NCBI RefSeq assembly: GCF_004211145.1
Contig: NZ_SEBS01000011.1
Location: 84,597 to 148,596, forward strand
Length of the DNA: 64,000 bases
DNA from: Flavobacterium sp.
Lineage (GTDB): Bacteria; Bacteroidota; Bacteroidia; Flavobacteriales; Flavobacteriaceae
Reading direction: 5' to 3'
The notes under the pieces were generated by a model. It had not been told where the DNA came from. It worked only from the letters and a program-made list of their open reading frames with translations, and did not search any database. Of the stretch, positions 51,154 to 61,413 are shown one piece after another; position 1 is the stretch's first letter; each line of letters begins with the position of its first letter. Made by a program: the position numbers and the translations under genes.

Positions 51154-52568
51154 TTGCCCGATGTTTTAAAATCCTGATAACCTTTTAAAATCGCTTCGGT
51201 GAGCAACGCGCCCATTTTGGCGTAACCCGCATTCGTGTAATGCACACGGTCGCCGCCGATCAGGCCTTTTTTGGCATTTCGCCCGACGCCGTACAAACCG
51301 CCCAATTGGGAATACAAATCCCAGGCGGCATAAGTCGTGGGCGACGATTGATCGATTGATTTTTGCGCATAATCGGCTGCGAACGTATTCGGGTAACGGC
51401 GTTTGAAAAGCGATGGCGGCGGCGTCAAGACCAACACTTCGACTTCGGGATTCTGCCTTTTCAAATTCGCGATGAACGCGTCAAGTTGCGCCATGTAATC
51501 GTTTCCGGACATTTTGTCGAATGATTCGTTGGTTCCCAGGGAAACGATGACCAAATCTAATTGCAATGCTTTCGTCTGCTCGAAAAATTCGGGATATTTG
51601 TTGTAATCCGACAGTTTCGCTCCATTTACGCCGACGCTGTGGTACAAAATTCCGGGCAAATTATTTTCAATGACGATGCCGCTCAATGCCACGTCGAACG
51701 CGCCTTCAGACGGAATCAAATAAATCTCGTCGAGCGAATTTTCAGATCGGTAAAAATGGGAAACCGCGTCTTCCTGCATTTGCAACGGAATGAATTCGGA
51801 GCGATAAATTTTCTTGGCTTCGCGGTCGTTGGTCGGAATCTTGAGCGACTTTCCGGCGCGGATTCGGTCGGATTTCAAACCGTTCGCTTTTTTGATGGCC
51901 GAAATCGACACGTTGTATTTGTCGGCGATCGAACCTAAAACTTCTCCGTTTTTGATCTTGTGTGTAATTTTTTTAGTTACTTCCGATTCCATCACGATCG
52001 TTTTCTTCGCGGTCGCGACGTCGAACAACGGACGGTTTTGTGGCGTAATGACTCGGATCAGGTTGAATGCGTTATTGTCCGATTTGGTGTCAAATTCAAT
52101 GGCGAAATCACGCGCGTTCGTAATCAATGCAATTCCACTAAGACCGACCGGATAATCGGGATTCACCGAATTAATGTTGCGCCAGCCGTTCCATTTCGCG
52201 TTCGAGGTGAATTTGTAGTCACTTGAACCATTCGTGCCCGCCAATCGGTGCGGAAACACGAAGCCGCGTCCGCCGTTTCCGAAGATATTCTGCAAGTCCT
52301 TGCGCGTCTTGTCGGTGAACAAATCGGCCTGTATGTGAGAATCGCCGACGTGCAGGATGTTGATCTTGCGGTCGCGTTTCTGTTCGAGTTCGGCGAGTTT
52401 CGTGTAGAATTTCTTCATCGCGCCCGCGTTCTGGATCTGATTCGCTGGAACCGGAACCTCAACCGTATCGACATCGATCGAATCGACCGCTACGTAGGAA
52501 GAGTCGGTTTGGGCGGACACTTTCGTGAAACCCAATAGTAATAAAAATAGAAATAATTTAATCCGCAT
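51150..52568 (-). CDS. SGNH/GDSL hydrolase-type O-acetyltransferase with internal LysM
   Basis: 472 residues. Signal peptide (MRIKLFLFLLLLGFTKVSAQ). The nucleophile block is INILHVGDSHIQADLF (GDSH instead of GDSL); GTNES-like VIVSLGTNESFDKM gives block III; the catalytic Asp-His pair is in GGDRVHYTNAGY. Between these halves a LysM domain is inserted (~residues 205-250: HKIKNGEVLGSIADKYNVSI), which could bind peptidoglycan or a related glycan. It overlaps the MBOAT gene by 4 and the upstream SGNH gene by 11 bases. It probably completes transfer of acetyl groups to a surface polymer. Confidence 0.9.
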   Translation of the reverse strand: MRIKLFLFLLLLGFTKVSAQTDSSYVAVDSIDVDTVEVPVPANQIQNAGAMKKFYTKLAELEQKRDRKINILHVGDSHIQADLFTDKTRKDLQNIFGNGGRGFVFPHRLAGTNGSSDYKFTSNAKWNGWRNINSVNPDYPVGLSGIALITNARDFAIEFDTKSDNNAFNLIRVITPQNRPLFDVATAKKTIVMESEVTKKITHKIKNGEVLGSIADKYNVSISAIKKANGLKSDRIRAGKSLKIPTNDREAKKIYRSEFIPLQMQEDAVSHFYRSENSLDEIYLIPSEGAFDVALSGIVIENNLPGILYHSVGVNGAKLSDYNKYPEFFEQTKALQLDLVIVSLGTNESFDKMSGNDYMAQLDAFIANLKRQNPEVEVLVLTPPPSLFKRRYPNTFAADYAQKSIDQSSPTTYAAWDLYSQLGGLYGVGRNAKKGLIGGDRVHYTNAGYAKMGALLTEAILKGYQDFKTSGK

Positions 52569-54042
52569 CGGTAGAATCGGTTTTGCGCATCAAACTGTCG
52601 GATGGTGCTTTTTTAGGCGTTTCGGTTTTCTTGTTCTGGCGCAAAACCTTGAATTGGTCGTAACCTTGCTTGAGCTGCGTGTAGATCAGGCTCGCGAATT
52701 TCTTGGCGCCTTTGAAGTTCGGGTGCGTGTAATCTTTTCCGGCCATCGCGGGTTGTTCCTCGACCCATTTCACCATCGAGCCGTTTCCGCCCATCAACAT
52801 ATAGAGATTCACGAATCCCGATTTGGTATTGAGCGCATATTTTTTCTGAGCGACAGTCAACGGAACGACGGCCGAATCGGTCTTCATTTCCATGTCGTAC
52901 TTCGTCGATTTGTCGGCGGTCGAAATGATCAAAATGGCCGCTCCCGGGAAACATTCGTGGATGCGGTTCACGGTTTTGGTCATCGCGCGTTCGTACCATT
53001 TGTAATCGAGCGTGCCGTAATTCAACACGTTGGTTCCGTAGTGAAGCACGATTAGATCATAGCCGAGTTTGTCCTGGAACGCGTTCATCAATTGCACGTT
53101 GAACTTCGAAATCGGGATTCCCGAGTTGCCGCGTTGCGAGAAATTGTCGACGTGGACGCCTTTTCCGTCATCGAAATTGAAACCATAGACGGGAATTGAA
53201 TCGGCTTTGTGGAAATCGGCCTTGATCGCTTTGAGTGCGCCCGAAGCCAGCGTTACCGTATTCAATGTATTGTTCGCCGCGAGTTTTTTGCGGATCGTGT
53301 CTTTGCCGGTTATGTACGAAACGACGCCGTTCTTGTTCGTTGAGCTTCCGAAGAAAACCGTCGGATTGTCGAGATCGTGGTTGAATTTCCCTTTGCCCGA
53401 CTTGAATCGCACCCATTCGGTGTGAGCCGTGTCGTTCGCGAAAAACACGTGGCCGTTCACGCCGAATGCGCGTTTCGGATATTTGATATTCAAATACGAT
53501 TGCATTTTCCAGTTGCCCGAATAGTCGTGCTTGATCGAATTTCGCGACGCCGCCGATTCGGACGTTATCGGAACGAAACCAACGCCTCGCCCACCGAATT
53601 GTTCCTGCAAACTCGTGCGCAAATCCTCGACGATCATGTCGCCGTCGGTCATGGAATCCCCGAAATATGCGATTCGGACGTTGCCGCTTCCGGTGGTTTC
53701 GAGCTGGTATAGTTTCTCGTAGAACGAGATCAGGTATTGGTTGCCTTTGTAGTCTTCGAATTTTTCCTCGGGAAATTTGATGCCGTCAGTCTCGTAATAA
53801 ACGACAGGTTGATTGTCGAGCCCTTTGCCGTTCTCGGCTCGGGGTTCGGCTTTCGCGCCTTCTTTCTTCTCGGCTTCGAACGCGTCGATGAGCATTGAAT
53901 CGATCAGGACGTTTTTAGTCGTGCCGGCCTTGTCGGAGAAAATTTTCTTGGGAAGAAACTGTTTCAAACCCAGAAAAAATCCTGCTGATAATAGCACGAT
54001 CAGGAATGATGAAAAGAAATATGATTTACCCGATGCCTCCAA
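52558..54042 (-). CDS. Membrane-anchored SGNH/GDSL hydrolase-type protein
   Basis: 494 residues. One N-terminal membrane anchor (FFSSFLIVLLSAGFFLGL), a charged linker, then an SGNH domain with VRIAYFGDSMTDGDMIVEDL (nucleophile Ser), LIVLHYGTNVLNYG (block III) and the Asp/His pair in GKDYTHPNFKGAKKF. It resembles AlgJ/AlgX-like partners of MBOAT transferases. The only start in frame is a TTG at 54042 (EASGKSYFF); the sequence before it is TTAATTG-type repeat, which may have eroded an original ATG. It is the first gene of the three-gene operon. Confidence 0.88.
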   Translation of the reverse strand: MEASGKSYFFSSFLIVLLSAGFFLGLKQFLPKKIFSDKAGTTKNVLIDSMLIDAFEAEKKEGAKAEPRAENGKGLDNQPVVYYETDGIKFPEEKFEDYKGNQYLISFYEKLYQLETTGSGNVRIAYFGDSMTDGDMIVEDLRTSLQEQFGGRGVGFVPITSESAASRNSIKHDYSGNWKMQSYLNIKYPKRAFGVNGHVFFANDTAHTEWVRFKSGKGKFNHDLDNPTVFFGSSTNKNGVVSYITGKDTIRKKLAANNTLNTVTLASGALKAIKADFHKADSIPVYGFNFDDGKGVHVDNFSQRGNSGIPISKFNVQLMNAFQDKLGYDLIVLHYGTNVLNYGTLDYKWYERAMTKTVNRIHECFPGAAILIISTADKSTKYDMEMKTDSAVVPLTVAQKKYALNTKSGFVNLYMLMGGNGSMVKWVEEQPAMAGKDYTHPNFKGAKKFASLIYTQLKQGYDQFKVLRQNKKTETPKKAPSDSLMRKTDSTDAD

Positions 54043-54074
54043 TTATTAATTGTTAATTGTTAATTATTAATTGA

Positions 54075-55847
54075 CTACATTCTCTCAGGAACAGTAATCC
54101 CAAGCAATCCAAATCCAGTTTCAATCACGTCGGCGACCTTCTTCGACAATTGCGTACGGAAAACTTTTTCGTTCAGGTTTTCAGCCCCTAAAATAGGAAC
54201 CGATTGATAGAACGAGTTATATTCCTTGACCAATTCGTATACATAGTTTGCGACCAGCGCCGGGCTGTGGCCTTTTGCTGCGTCTTGGATGACTTGCGGG
54301 AATTCCGACACGAGTTTCAGCAATTCCTTTTCCTTTTCGTGCAGGTCGATATCGGTGATCGACGCCGAAATATCGAAGTCGGCCTTTCTTAGAATCGAAC
54401 GGATCCTCGCGTATGTATATTGAATGAACGGCCCCGTGTTTCCTGCGAAATCGACTGATTCTTCAGGGTTGAACAGGATGCGTTTCTTGGGATCAACCTT
54501 TAATATGTAATATTTGAGCGCGCCCAAACCGATGATTTCGTAGAGTTTCGCTTTTTCGTCTGATGAATATCCGTCGAGTTTGCCGAGTTCTTCCGAAATC
54601 TGTTTTGCTGTCGCGGTCATGTCGTGCATCAGATCGTCGGCATCGACAACCGTTCCTTCGCGGCTTTTCATTTTCCCCGATGGAAGGTCGACCATTCCAT
54701 ACGATAAATGGAACAGGTTTTCGGCCCAATCGAAACCGAGTTTTTTCAAGATCAGGAACAACACTTTGAAATGGTAATCCTGTTCGTTCCCGACGGTGTA
54801 AACCATTCCCGAAATGTCCGGGAAATCCTTCACGCGTTGGATCGCGGTTCCGATGTCTTGCGTCATGTAAACTGCGGTACCGTCGGAGCGCAATACGATT
54901 TTACGGTCGAGGCCTTCATTTGTCAAATCGATCCACACAGAACCGTCGGGATCTTTCTCGAAAACGCCTTTTTCAAGCCCGAGTTGCACGACTTCCTTTC
55001 CTAATAAATACGTATTCGATTCGTAGTAATTCTTGTCGAAATCCACTCCGATTTCCTTGTATGTCTGTTCGAAACCTTTGTAAACCCAACCGTTCATCTT
55101 GTTCCAAAGCGACACTACTTTTTCATCTCCGGCTTCCCAATCGCGTAGCATTTGCTGGGCTTCGACGATGATCGGAGCTTGTTTTTTGGCGTCGTCTTCT
55201 GATTTGCCTTGTGCTTTCAGGTCTTCGATTTCGCTTTTGTAATGTTTGTCGAATTCGACGTAATATTTTCCGACGAGTTTGTCGCCTTTCAATCCCGATG
55301 TTTCGGGCGTTTCTCCATTTCCGAATTTCTCCCATGCGAGCATCGACTTGCAAATGTGGATGCCGCGATCGTTGATGATCTGGGTTTTGTAGACTTTATG
55401 GCCGGCGGCCTTCAATATCTCAGCGACCGAATAACCTAACAACACATTTCGAACGTGGCCCAGATGCAATGGTTTGTTCGTATTGGGCGAGGCGTATTCG
55501 ACCATTACGGCCTCGGCGTTAGGATTGCCGTATCCGAAATTGGAATCGTCTTTTATGTTCTTGAAAAAATCGAGATAATATTCGTTCGAGATCACGATGT
55601 TCAAAAAGCCCGCGACAACATTGAAATCGCTGACTTCGTTGACGTTGTCTTTTAAGTATTGACCGATTTTGTTTCCGATTTCGGCTGGATTTCCTTTGAT
55701 TACTTTCAACAACGGGAAGACCACGAGCGTGATGTCGCCTGCAAAATCGCGTCGCGTCGCCTGGAACTCAAGGTGTTCAACGCTGGCGCCAAACAGTTCG
55801 CTGACTGCTTGTTGGATGTGCGGCAAAAGGATTTGCTGTGGTGTCAT
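54075..55847 (-). CDS. argS: Arginyl-tRNA synthetase
   Basis: 590 residues, class I synthetase. The HIGH-type motif is PNTNKPLHLGHVRN, the KMSKS-type loop is GKMKSREGTVVDADDL, and the C-terminal anticodon-binding domain has QYTYARIRSILRKA. The N-terminal Add-1 domain recognising the tRNA D-loop starts MTPQQILLPHIQQAVSELFG. The enzyme charges tRNA-Arg. The ATG at 55847 gives the standard length; the longer open frame upstream overlaps repeats and the promoter. Convergent or followed only by the SGNH operon on the same strand after 32 bp. Confidence 0.97.
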   Translation of the reverse strand: MTPQQILLPHIQQAVSELFGASVEHLEFQATRRDFAGDITLVVFPLLKVIKGNPAEIGNKIGQYLKDNVNEVSDFNVVAGFLNIVISNEYYLDFFKNIKDDSNFGYGNPNAEAVMVEYASPNTNKPLHLGHVRNVLLGYSVAEILKAAGHKVYKTQIINDRGIHICKSMLAWEKFGNGETPETSGLKGDKLVGKYYVEFDKHYKSEIEDLKAQGKSEDDAKKQAPIIVEAQQMLRDWEAGDEKVVSLWNKMNGWVYKGFEQTYKEIGVDFDKNYYESNTYLLGKEVVQLGLEKGVFEKDPDGSVWIDLTNEGLDRKIVLRSDGTAVYMTQDIGTAIQRVKDFPDISGMVYTVGNEQDYHFKVLFLILKKLGFDWAENLFHLSYGMVDLPSGKMKSREGTVVDADDLMHDMTATAKQISEELGKLDGYSSDEKAKLYEIIGLGALKYYILKVDPKKRILFNPEESVDFAGNTGPFIQYTYARIRSILRKADFDISASITDIDLHEKEKELLKLVSEFPQVIQDAAKGHSPALVANYVYELVKEYNSFYQSVPILGAENLNEKVFRTQLSKKVADVIETGFGLLGITVPERM

Positions 55848-55869
55848 TTCAATGTGTTTTTTAGGCGTG

Positions 55870-55900
55870 CAAAGATAGGTTTTTTGTGGTGAAGTGCAAG
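55870..55900 (-). promoter_or_regulatory. Promoter of argS
   Basis: On the minus strand CTTG (55900-55897) is followed after 19 bp by TATCTTTG (55877-55870). The -7 element matches TAnnTTTG exactly, and the -33 element matches three of four bases. It lies 22 bases upstream of the ATG. Confidence 0.55.
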
Positions 55901-56215
55901 GTGGAAAGTACAAAGTGCAAACTGTCGGAAAAAAAACAGAAACCTGATTATCCAAGGACACGCAACATCCGAAAATTTGAAAAGACATAAGTTCAATTTA
56001 CAACGCAGAAATCGGTTATGTCGATTCAAGTTTCAAATTCCTTTATCGACTTCCTTTTAACAACTTACGATCGAAAACGTTGTAACCTATCGATTACATA
56101 TCTACGCGTCGCACCCTCGACAATCGAACTTCGCTTCGTTTAGAAACAAAATACAAACCGAATTGTAAGAATTAATCCCTAAATAAAATAAAATTTATGC
56201 ATTTCATCGACTTTT

Positions 56216-56248
56216 TTTGCTTTTAATCGATATTTAAACACATATTTG
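56216..56248 (+). promoter_or_regulatory. Candidate promoter of the 1530-residue adhesin gene
   Basis: TTTG (56216-56219), a 21-bp spacer, then CATATTTG (56241-56248), which differs from TAnnTTTG at the first base only. The leader to the ATG at 56308 would be about 50 bases. The rest of the 460-bp gap (55848-56307) has the argS promoter, a short GTGCAA-type repeat near 55900 and otherwise AT-rich sequence without a gene. Confidence 0.4.
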
Positions 56249-56307
56249 TCCCGTCAAAAACATTTACGAACAACTAAACATTACGCAGTCCCTTAGCGAA
56301 TTATGTT

Positions 56308-59300
56308 ATGAAAAGATTCTTACTCATTTTAACTGTCGTGTTTTCCTTACCAGTTGTCGCCCAGCCGATCACGGTGAATACGAATGCTTACTCAGTTCCC
56401 CAACTGGTAAACAGCGTGCTCATCAATTCGCCCTGCGTGCAGGCAAACAATATTACGTGGAGCACGGGTTCGAACTTCGGTTCGTCGAACGGCATCGGGT
56501 ATTTCCAAAACACGAATCCGAACTTTCCAATGTACGCCGGCGTTGTCCTTACAACGGGTAGCGCGATCCACGCGGCAGGCCCGAACACGAGCATGTTAAG
56601 CGACGGTTCCTCGAACTGGCCCGGAGATACATCGCTCGAGGCAACTCTTGCTCAAGCTGGAATTACGATGTCGTCCACAAACGCGACAGTACTTGAATTT
56701 GATTTTACACCCATTTCGCCCCAATTCAATTTTGATTTCGTATTCGCTTCAGAGGAATACGGGAATTTCCAATGCCAGTTCAGCGATGCGTTCGCGTTTT
56801 TGCTGACCAACATGAACACGGGCGTAACGACCAACTTGGCGTTGGTACCTAACACGAATACGCCAATCTCGGTGGTTACGATCCGTGACTTCTTGTACAA
56901 TTCAAGTTGTGCTTCGGCCAACGCACAATACTTTGGAAGCTTCAACGGCGGATCGGCTGCGGCTGGATCGGCTACGAATTTCAACGGACAGACCGTGCTT
57001 TTGAATGCGGCCTCGACGTTGGTTCCGAACACGCCTTACCATATTAAATTGGTGATTGCCGACCGTACCGACTACGAATCGGATTCGGCGATCTTCATTG
57101 CGTCCGACAGTTTCAACATTGGCCAACAGGTTTTGGGACTCGATATGACTGTCGCATCAGGAACTGCGGTTTGTTACGGTCAATCGCACACGCTCGATAC
57201 AGGTTTACCCGCTGCTAACTACACGTTTTCCTGGACAAAAGGCGGTTCTCCGATTGCAGGAAACGGCCCGGCGATCAACGTAACCGAACCTGGAACATAC
57301 GCCGTTACCTACGCGAACATCAGCAACGTTTGCCAGGCGACTACCGACTCGATCACGATCGAATATTATCCGCAGATCATCACGCAAAACCCTACTACAT
57401 TATATAAGTGCGATACCGGCGCGGCCAGCTACAGCTTCAATTTGGCGCTGAATACGCCGGTCGTCAGCGCGGGATTGCCTGCGGGAACGCAAGTTTCTTA
57501 TTTCGCGAGCCAAGCCAATGCGAACGACAACATCTCGCCTTTGCCGGCAAACTATACGGTTCCCGGCGATACGACGGTTTACGTCCGCATCCAAAATCCT
57601 ACTACCGGTTGCCATACCGTAAAATCCTTTTTGCTCGACATTACCAACGGACCGGTGGCAAACGCGCCCCAAGACATTACCGTATGCGAGGTTTCGGCTA
57701 CGCAACATGCGGGAATCGTGAACGTTGCCACATTGACATCACAAGTTCTTGGATCGCAACCTGCAGCGATAAACATCGTGTCTTACCACCATTCACAAGC
57801 TGAAGCGAATGCGGGAACCAACCCGATCACGGCTTTGCTTTCAGTGATTGACAACCAAATCATCTATGTCCGCGTCCAAAACGTGACCGACCCGACTTGT
57901 TACGTGACCACGTCATTCGCGGTTCACTTGATGCCTTTCCCTGTCGTCGACCAGATGCAACCTGTCGTCGTGTGCGAAAGCTATACGTTGCCGCCGCTTG
58001 ATAACGGAAATTATTTCTCGGGAATCAACGGAACGGGAACGGCTTTGTTCGCCGGAGATGAGATTACCGAAACCCAAACGGTTTACATATTCAACCAACC
58101 CGGAGGCCCCGGAAGTTGCAGCGCTCAAAGTTTCTTCCTCGTGAGAATCTTGGATCCTGAAACCATGTCGCCATCTGATGGAACATATTGCGGAAGTTAT
58201 TCAGTGCCGAGTGCCGAGCTGGGAGCATTTTTCTCACAACCGGGCGGACAAGGCGATCCGATTCCAGCCGGAACGACCATCTCGACATCACAGACGCTTT
58301 ACTTCTATTTCACGACCGAAATCGAACCGTTCTGCGTCATTGATACTGATTTCGACGTGACGATCATTCCACAGGTCGCGGTTGCCGATTATGACAATGT
58401 CTTCGATTGTACGTCGTACACGCTTCCGGCTATCGGCTCAGGAAACTACTTTACGGGACCGAACGGAACTGGCGACCAACTGACAGCGGGAACTGTAATT
58501 ACTGCGACACAAACGGTTTATGCGTATGCACAATCAAACACATCGCCCGTGAATTGCACATCTCAGGAAAGTTTTGTCGTGCAGATCGGGCTTGACGCTC
58601 CAGCCGACGTTTCCCAATGCGATCCATACACGTTGCCGGCGCTTCCTGTCGGGAATTACTACACCGAAGCTGCGGGTGCGGGAACCATGATTCCTGCGGG
58701 AACGGTGATTTCGACGCCACAGACGATTTATGTTTACGCAGGAGCGAATGATTGCATGCCTGACCGTCATTTCACGATTTCGGTGTCACAGCCGGCGATC
58801 GATACTGTCGGCAACCAAACGGTTTGCGGCGGTTACGTCTTGCCTGCAATCACGAACGGAAATTACTTCACTGGCCCGAACGGAACCGGAACGGCTTTGC
58901 AGGCCGGGGATTTCGTCGGAACCACACAAACGATCTACATCTACAAACAGCTCAACGCGTTGTGCAGCAACCAGAACAGTTTTACGGTTACGGTAAATCC
59001 GGCGCCTGCTATCGATTCGCGCTCGAACATCGACGTCTGTAATTCGTATACGTTGACGACGCTCGACGTCGGGAATTACTTCACCGGCCCGAACGGAACG
59101 GGAACGCAACTTGCGGCAGGAACGGTAATCACCGAATCTCAGGTGCTTTATATTTATGCGACAAACCCGAATCCGCCATTCTGTACGGCCGAAAACAGTT
59201 TCGAGATCAACATTTTCTCGATCGAGGCCGACAGTTTCCCAGCAGCCACGGCTTGCGACAGCTTCGTTTTGCCGGCTTTGAGCGACGGAAACCAATACTA

Positions 59301-60900
59301 TAAATTCTCGGGCGGACCCGCAGCGAATACCGAAAACGACATTTTGATGCCTGGCGACGTGATCACGCAATCGGGAACGATTTTCATCTACAAGGAATCA
59401 GGAGAACGCATCAACTGTACCGATGAGAATTCATTCCAGATCACGATCAACCAAACGCCTGCAATAGGAAATATCCCGAATGCGAACGCTTGTAATTCTT
59501 ATGTATTGCCGGCTTTGACCATCGGAGATTATTACACGGGTTCTTTGAAAACCGGAACGCTTTTGCACGCCGGCGACACGATTTCTACATCGCAAACTAT
59601 TTACGTGTATGCCGAAACGGGAACGACTCCGAACTGCTACGACGAAAAACCGCTTCAAATCACGATCTTCAACGTCGATGAATTGGCTGCAGTCACGACC
59701 TGCGACAGCTTCACGCTTCCTGCGCTTACGGTCGGTGGTTATTATACCGGACCTGGCGGAACGGGAACACATTTGTACGCCGGAAACCAGGTTTCGCAAT
59801 CGGGAACGATCTATATCTATGCGCAATCGCCTTTCACACCGACTTGTTCCGATGAAAGTTCGTTCGTACTTACAATTGTCGACCAACCGGTTGCCAATCC
59901 GGTTCCTGCCGCGATCGCGACGACTTGCGACGAAGACGGAACCAACGACGGCATCACGGCATTTGAATTGACGGCACTATCAGCCACTGTTCTGGGAAGC
60001 CAATCCGGATCCGAATTCGTCGCGACGTATCACGAATCAATGGCCGACGCTACGGCGGGAACCAACGCGGTTACGACATCGCAACTCCCGGTCGTATTCG
60101 TACGGGTCCGCAATACGCTCACCGCCGACTGTTTCGCGGTGCGCGCCATCAGCCTGCATGTAAATGTGTTGCCTGAACCGACGCCTGAAGGAGGAATCGT
60201 TTGTTTCGATTCGGAAACTGAAACGTTGCTGAATCCATTCACGATCACAAGCGGACTAAGCGCCTCGACGCATACGTTCCAATGGCTCAATGAAGCCGGG
60301 GAAATCGTAGGTACGGGAAGTTCTTATGTGGCTGTCGTTCCCGGAGATTATACCGTGATCGCCGTGAGCAATGCCACGGGTTGCGTTTCCATGCCGGTAA
60401 CCGTTACCGTTGAGGGATCGGAGCCAGCGGTTGTTTCGTATACGACGAGCGATAATTTCAGCGATAACATGACCGTCACGGTGACTGCGGTCGGAACAGG
60501 AGATTATGAATATTTGCTCGACAACGGCATCTGGCAGGACAGCAATGTGTTCGAGAATGTTTCATCGGGCATACACACCGTTACCGTTCGCGATAAGAAT
60601 GGTTGCGGATCGGCGAGCGCGAGTGCCTTGGTCGTGAATTATCCACATTATTTCACTCCGAATGCCGATGGCGTCCATGATACTTGGAACATCGTCGACT
60701 TGCACGACCAATTGAATTCGGACATCACGATTTTTGACCGCTACGGAAAACTGATCACGAAGATCAAACCAAGCGGTTCAGGATGGGACGGAACCTACAA
60801 CGGTAAGCCGATGCCGTCGACGGACTACTGGTTCAGCGTGAATTATACTGAGGACGGAGAATCGAAAGAGTTCCGCGCCCACTTCTCCATGAAAAGATAG
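56308..60900 (+). CDS. Giant surface adhesin with choice-of-anchor L and T9SS type B domain
   Basis: 1530 residues. Signal peptide (MKRFLLILTVVFSLPVVAQP); a choice-of-anchor-L domain at ~25-270 (LTTGSAIHAAGPNTSMLSDG, FVFASEEYGNFQCQFSDAFA); Ig/PKD-like domains; nine ~75-residue repeats at about 545-1190 with the pattern C-x-SYTLPAL...GNYFTGPNGTGT...AGT...TQTIYVYA; further Ig-like domains; and a C-terminal T9SS type B (gliding-motility-associated) domain: YFTPNADGVHDTWNI, IFDRYGKLI, GWDGTYNGKPMPSTDYW. The protein should be exported by the type IX system and attached to the surface as an adhesin. It has its own promoter and terminator. Confidence 0.95.
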   Translation: MKRFLLILTVVFSLPVVAQPITVNTNAYSVPQLVNSVLINSPCVQANNITWSTGSNFGSSNGIGYFQNTNPNFPMYAGVVLTTGSAIHAAGPNTSMLSDGSSNWPGDTSLEATLAQAGITMSSTNATVLEFDFTPISPQFNFDFVFASEEYGNFQCQFSDAFAFLLTNMNTGVTTNLALVPNTNTPISVVTIRDFLYNSSCASANAQYFGSFNGGSAAAGSATNFNGQTVLLNAASTLVPNTPYHIKLVIADRTDYESDSAIFIASDSFNIGQQVLGLDMTVASGTAVCYGQSHTLDTGLPAANYTFSWTKGGSPIAGNGPAINVTEPGTYAVTYANISNVCQATTDSITIEYYPQIITQNPTTLYKCDTGAASYSFNLALNTPVVSAGLPAGTQVSYFASQANANDNISPLPANYTVPGDTTVYVRIQNPTTGCHTVKSFLLDITNGPVANAPQDITVCEVSATQHAGIVNVATLTSQVLGSQPAAINIVSYHHSQAEANAGTNPITALLSVIDNQIIYVRVQNVTDPTCYVTTSFAVHLMPFPVVDQMQPVVVCESYTLPPLDNGNYFSGINGTGTALFAGDEITETQTVYIFNQPGGPGSCSAQSFFLVRILDPETMSPSDGTYCGSYSVPSAELGAFFSQPGGQGDPIPAGTTISTSQTLYFYFTTEIEPFCVIDTDFDVTIIPQVAVADYDNVFDCTSYTLPAIGSGNYFTGPNGTGDQLTAGTVITATQTVYAYAQSNTSPVNCTSQESFVVQIGLDAPADVSQCDPYTLPALPVGNYYTEAAGAGTMIPAGTVISTPQTIYVYAGANDCMPDRHFTISVSQPAIDTVGNQTVCGGYVLPAITNGNYFTGPNGTGTALQAGDFVGTTQTIYIYKQLNALCSNQNSFTVTVNPAPAIDSRSNIDVCNSYTLTTLDVGNYFTGPNGTGTQLAAGTVITESQVLYIYATNPNPPFCTAENSFEINIFSIEADSFPAATACDSFVLPALSDGNQYYKFSGGPAANTENDILMPGDVITQSGTIFIYKESGERINCTDENSFQITINQTPAIGNIPNANACNSYVLPALTIGDYYTGSLKTGTLLHAGDTISTSQTIYVYAETGTTPNCYDEKPLQITIFNVDELAAVTTCDSFTLPALTVGGYYTGPGGTGTHLYAGNQVSQSGTIYIYAQSPFTPTCSDESSFVLTIVDQPVANPVPAAIATTCDEDGTNDGITAFELTALSATVLGSQSGSEFVATYHESMADATAGTNAVTTSQLPVVFVRVRNTLTADCFAVRAISLHVNVLPEPTPEGGIVCFDSETETLLNPFTITSGLSASTHTFQWLNEAGEIVGTGSSYVAVVPGDYTVIAVSNATGCVSMPVTVTVEGSEPAVVSYTTSDNFSDNMTVTVTAVGTGDYEYLLDNGIWQDSNVFENVSSGIHTVTVRDKNGCGSASASALVVNYPHYFTPNADGVHDTWNIVDLHDQLNSDITIFDRYGKLITKIKPSGSGWDGTYNGKPMPSTDYWFSVNYTEDGESKEFRAHFSMKR

Positions 60901-60924
60901 ATTTTCTCATATTAGATTTTTTTT

Positions 60925-60960
60925 AAAAGAGGCGTTGTGAGTTAGCGCCTCTTTTTTTTG
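60925..60960 (+). terminator. Rho-independent terminator after the giant adhesin gene
   Basis: AAAAGAGGCG (60925-60934) pairs with CGCCTCTTTT (60946-60955) across an 11-base loop, then the T-tract continues. Confidence 0.9.
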
Positions 60961-61309
60961 TTTAATTGTTTTGTTGTTTAATTGGTTAATTGTTTAGTGG
61001 TCGAAATAAATTCGTTTCAATTTGTAACAAGATTCCCAGGTCGAAGTCTAACGGCAGGATCAATCGGTTCGAGGCCGTAATCGCGACAATCGTTGTTGCA
61101 TTATTGCCAAAACAATTCATGGCATTCGACAATTTTGAGCCGAATATCACGTTTGATTTGGAGCTTCGATCTTAATACGAAACGCGATCGATGGAAGTAC
61201 TTGTGTTTCAAAACGGTACGATAACACTAAACAAGGCGCAGCACGTTTCTGTCGCAAAAAAGATAAATTAGAAATTGAGTTAAAGAAATTTATTGTTGTT
61301 TAGTATAGG

Positions 61310-61345
61310 AGCTCGGGCGTAATGCACCCGAGCTTCATTTTTTAT
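61310..61345 (+). terminator. Orphan hairpin with T-tract
   Basis: AGCTCGGG (61310-61317) pairs with CCCGAGCT (61327-61334), followed by a T-rich tail. No convincing gene precedes it in 60961-61309; that stretch holds a short open frame of 26 codons at 61191 and otherwise nothing I recognise. It could end a small RNA or a decayed gene. Confidence 0.6.
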
Positions 61346-61413
61346 ATACCTTTCAGCTTTGCTAGAATTAAATTGTTTTGACCAACCGTTGGAGTTCGTC
61401 GCCTGCAGCTGGC

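Noticed and set aside
61191..61271. 26-codon frame starting ATG before the orphan hairpin at 61310
   Set aside because: It is too short, with no signal, family or spacing support; it might still be a leader peptide, but I cannot support it.
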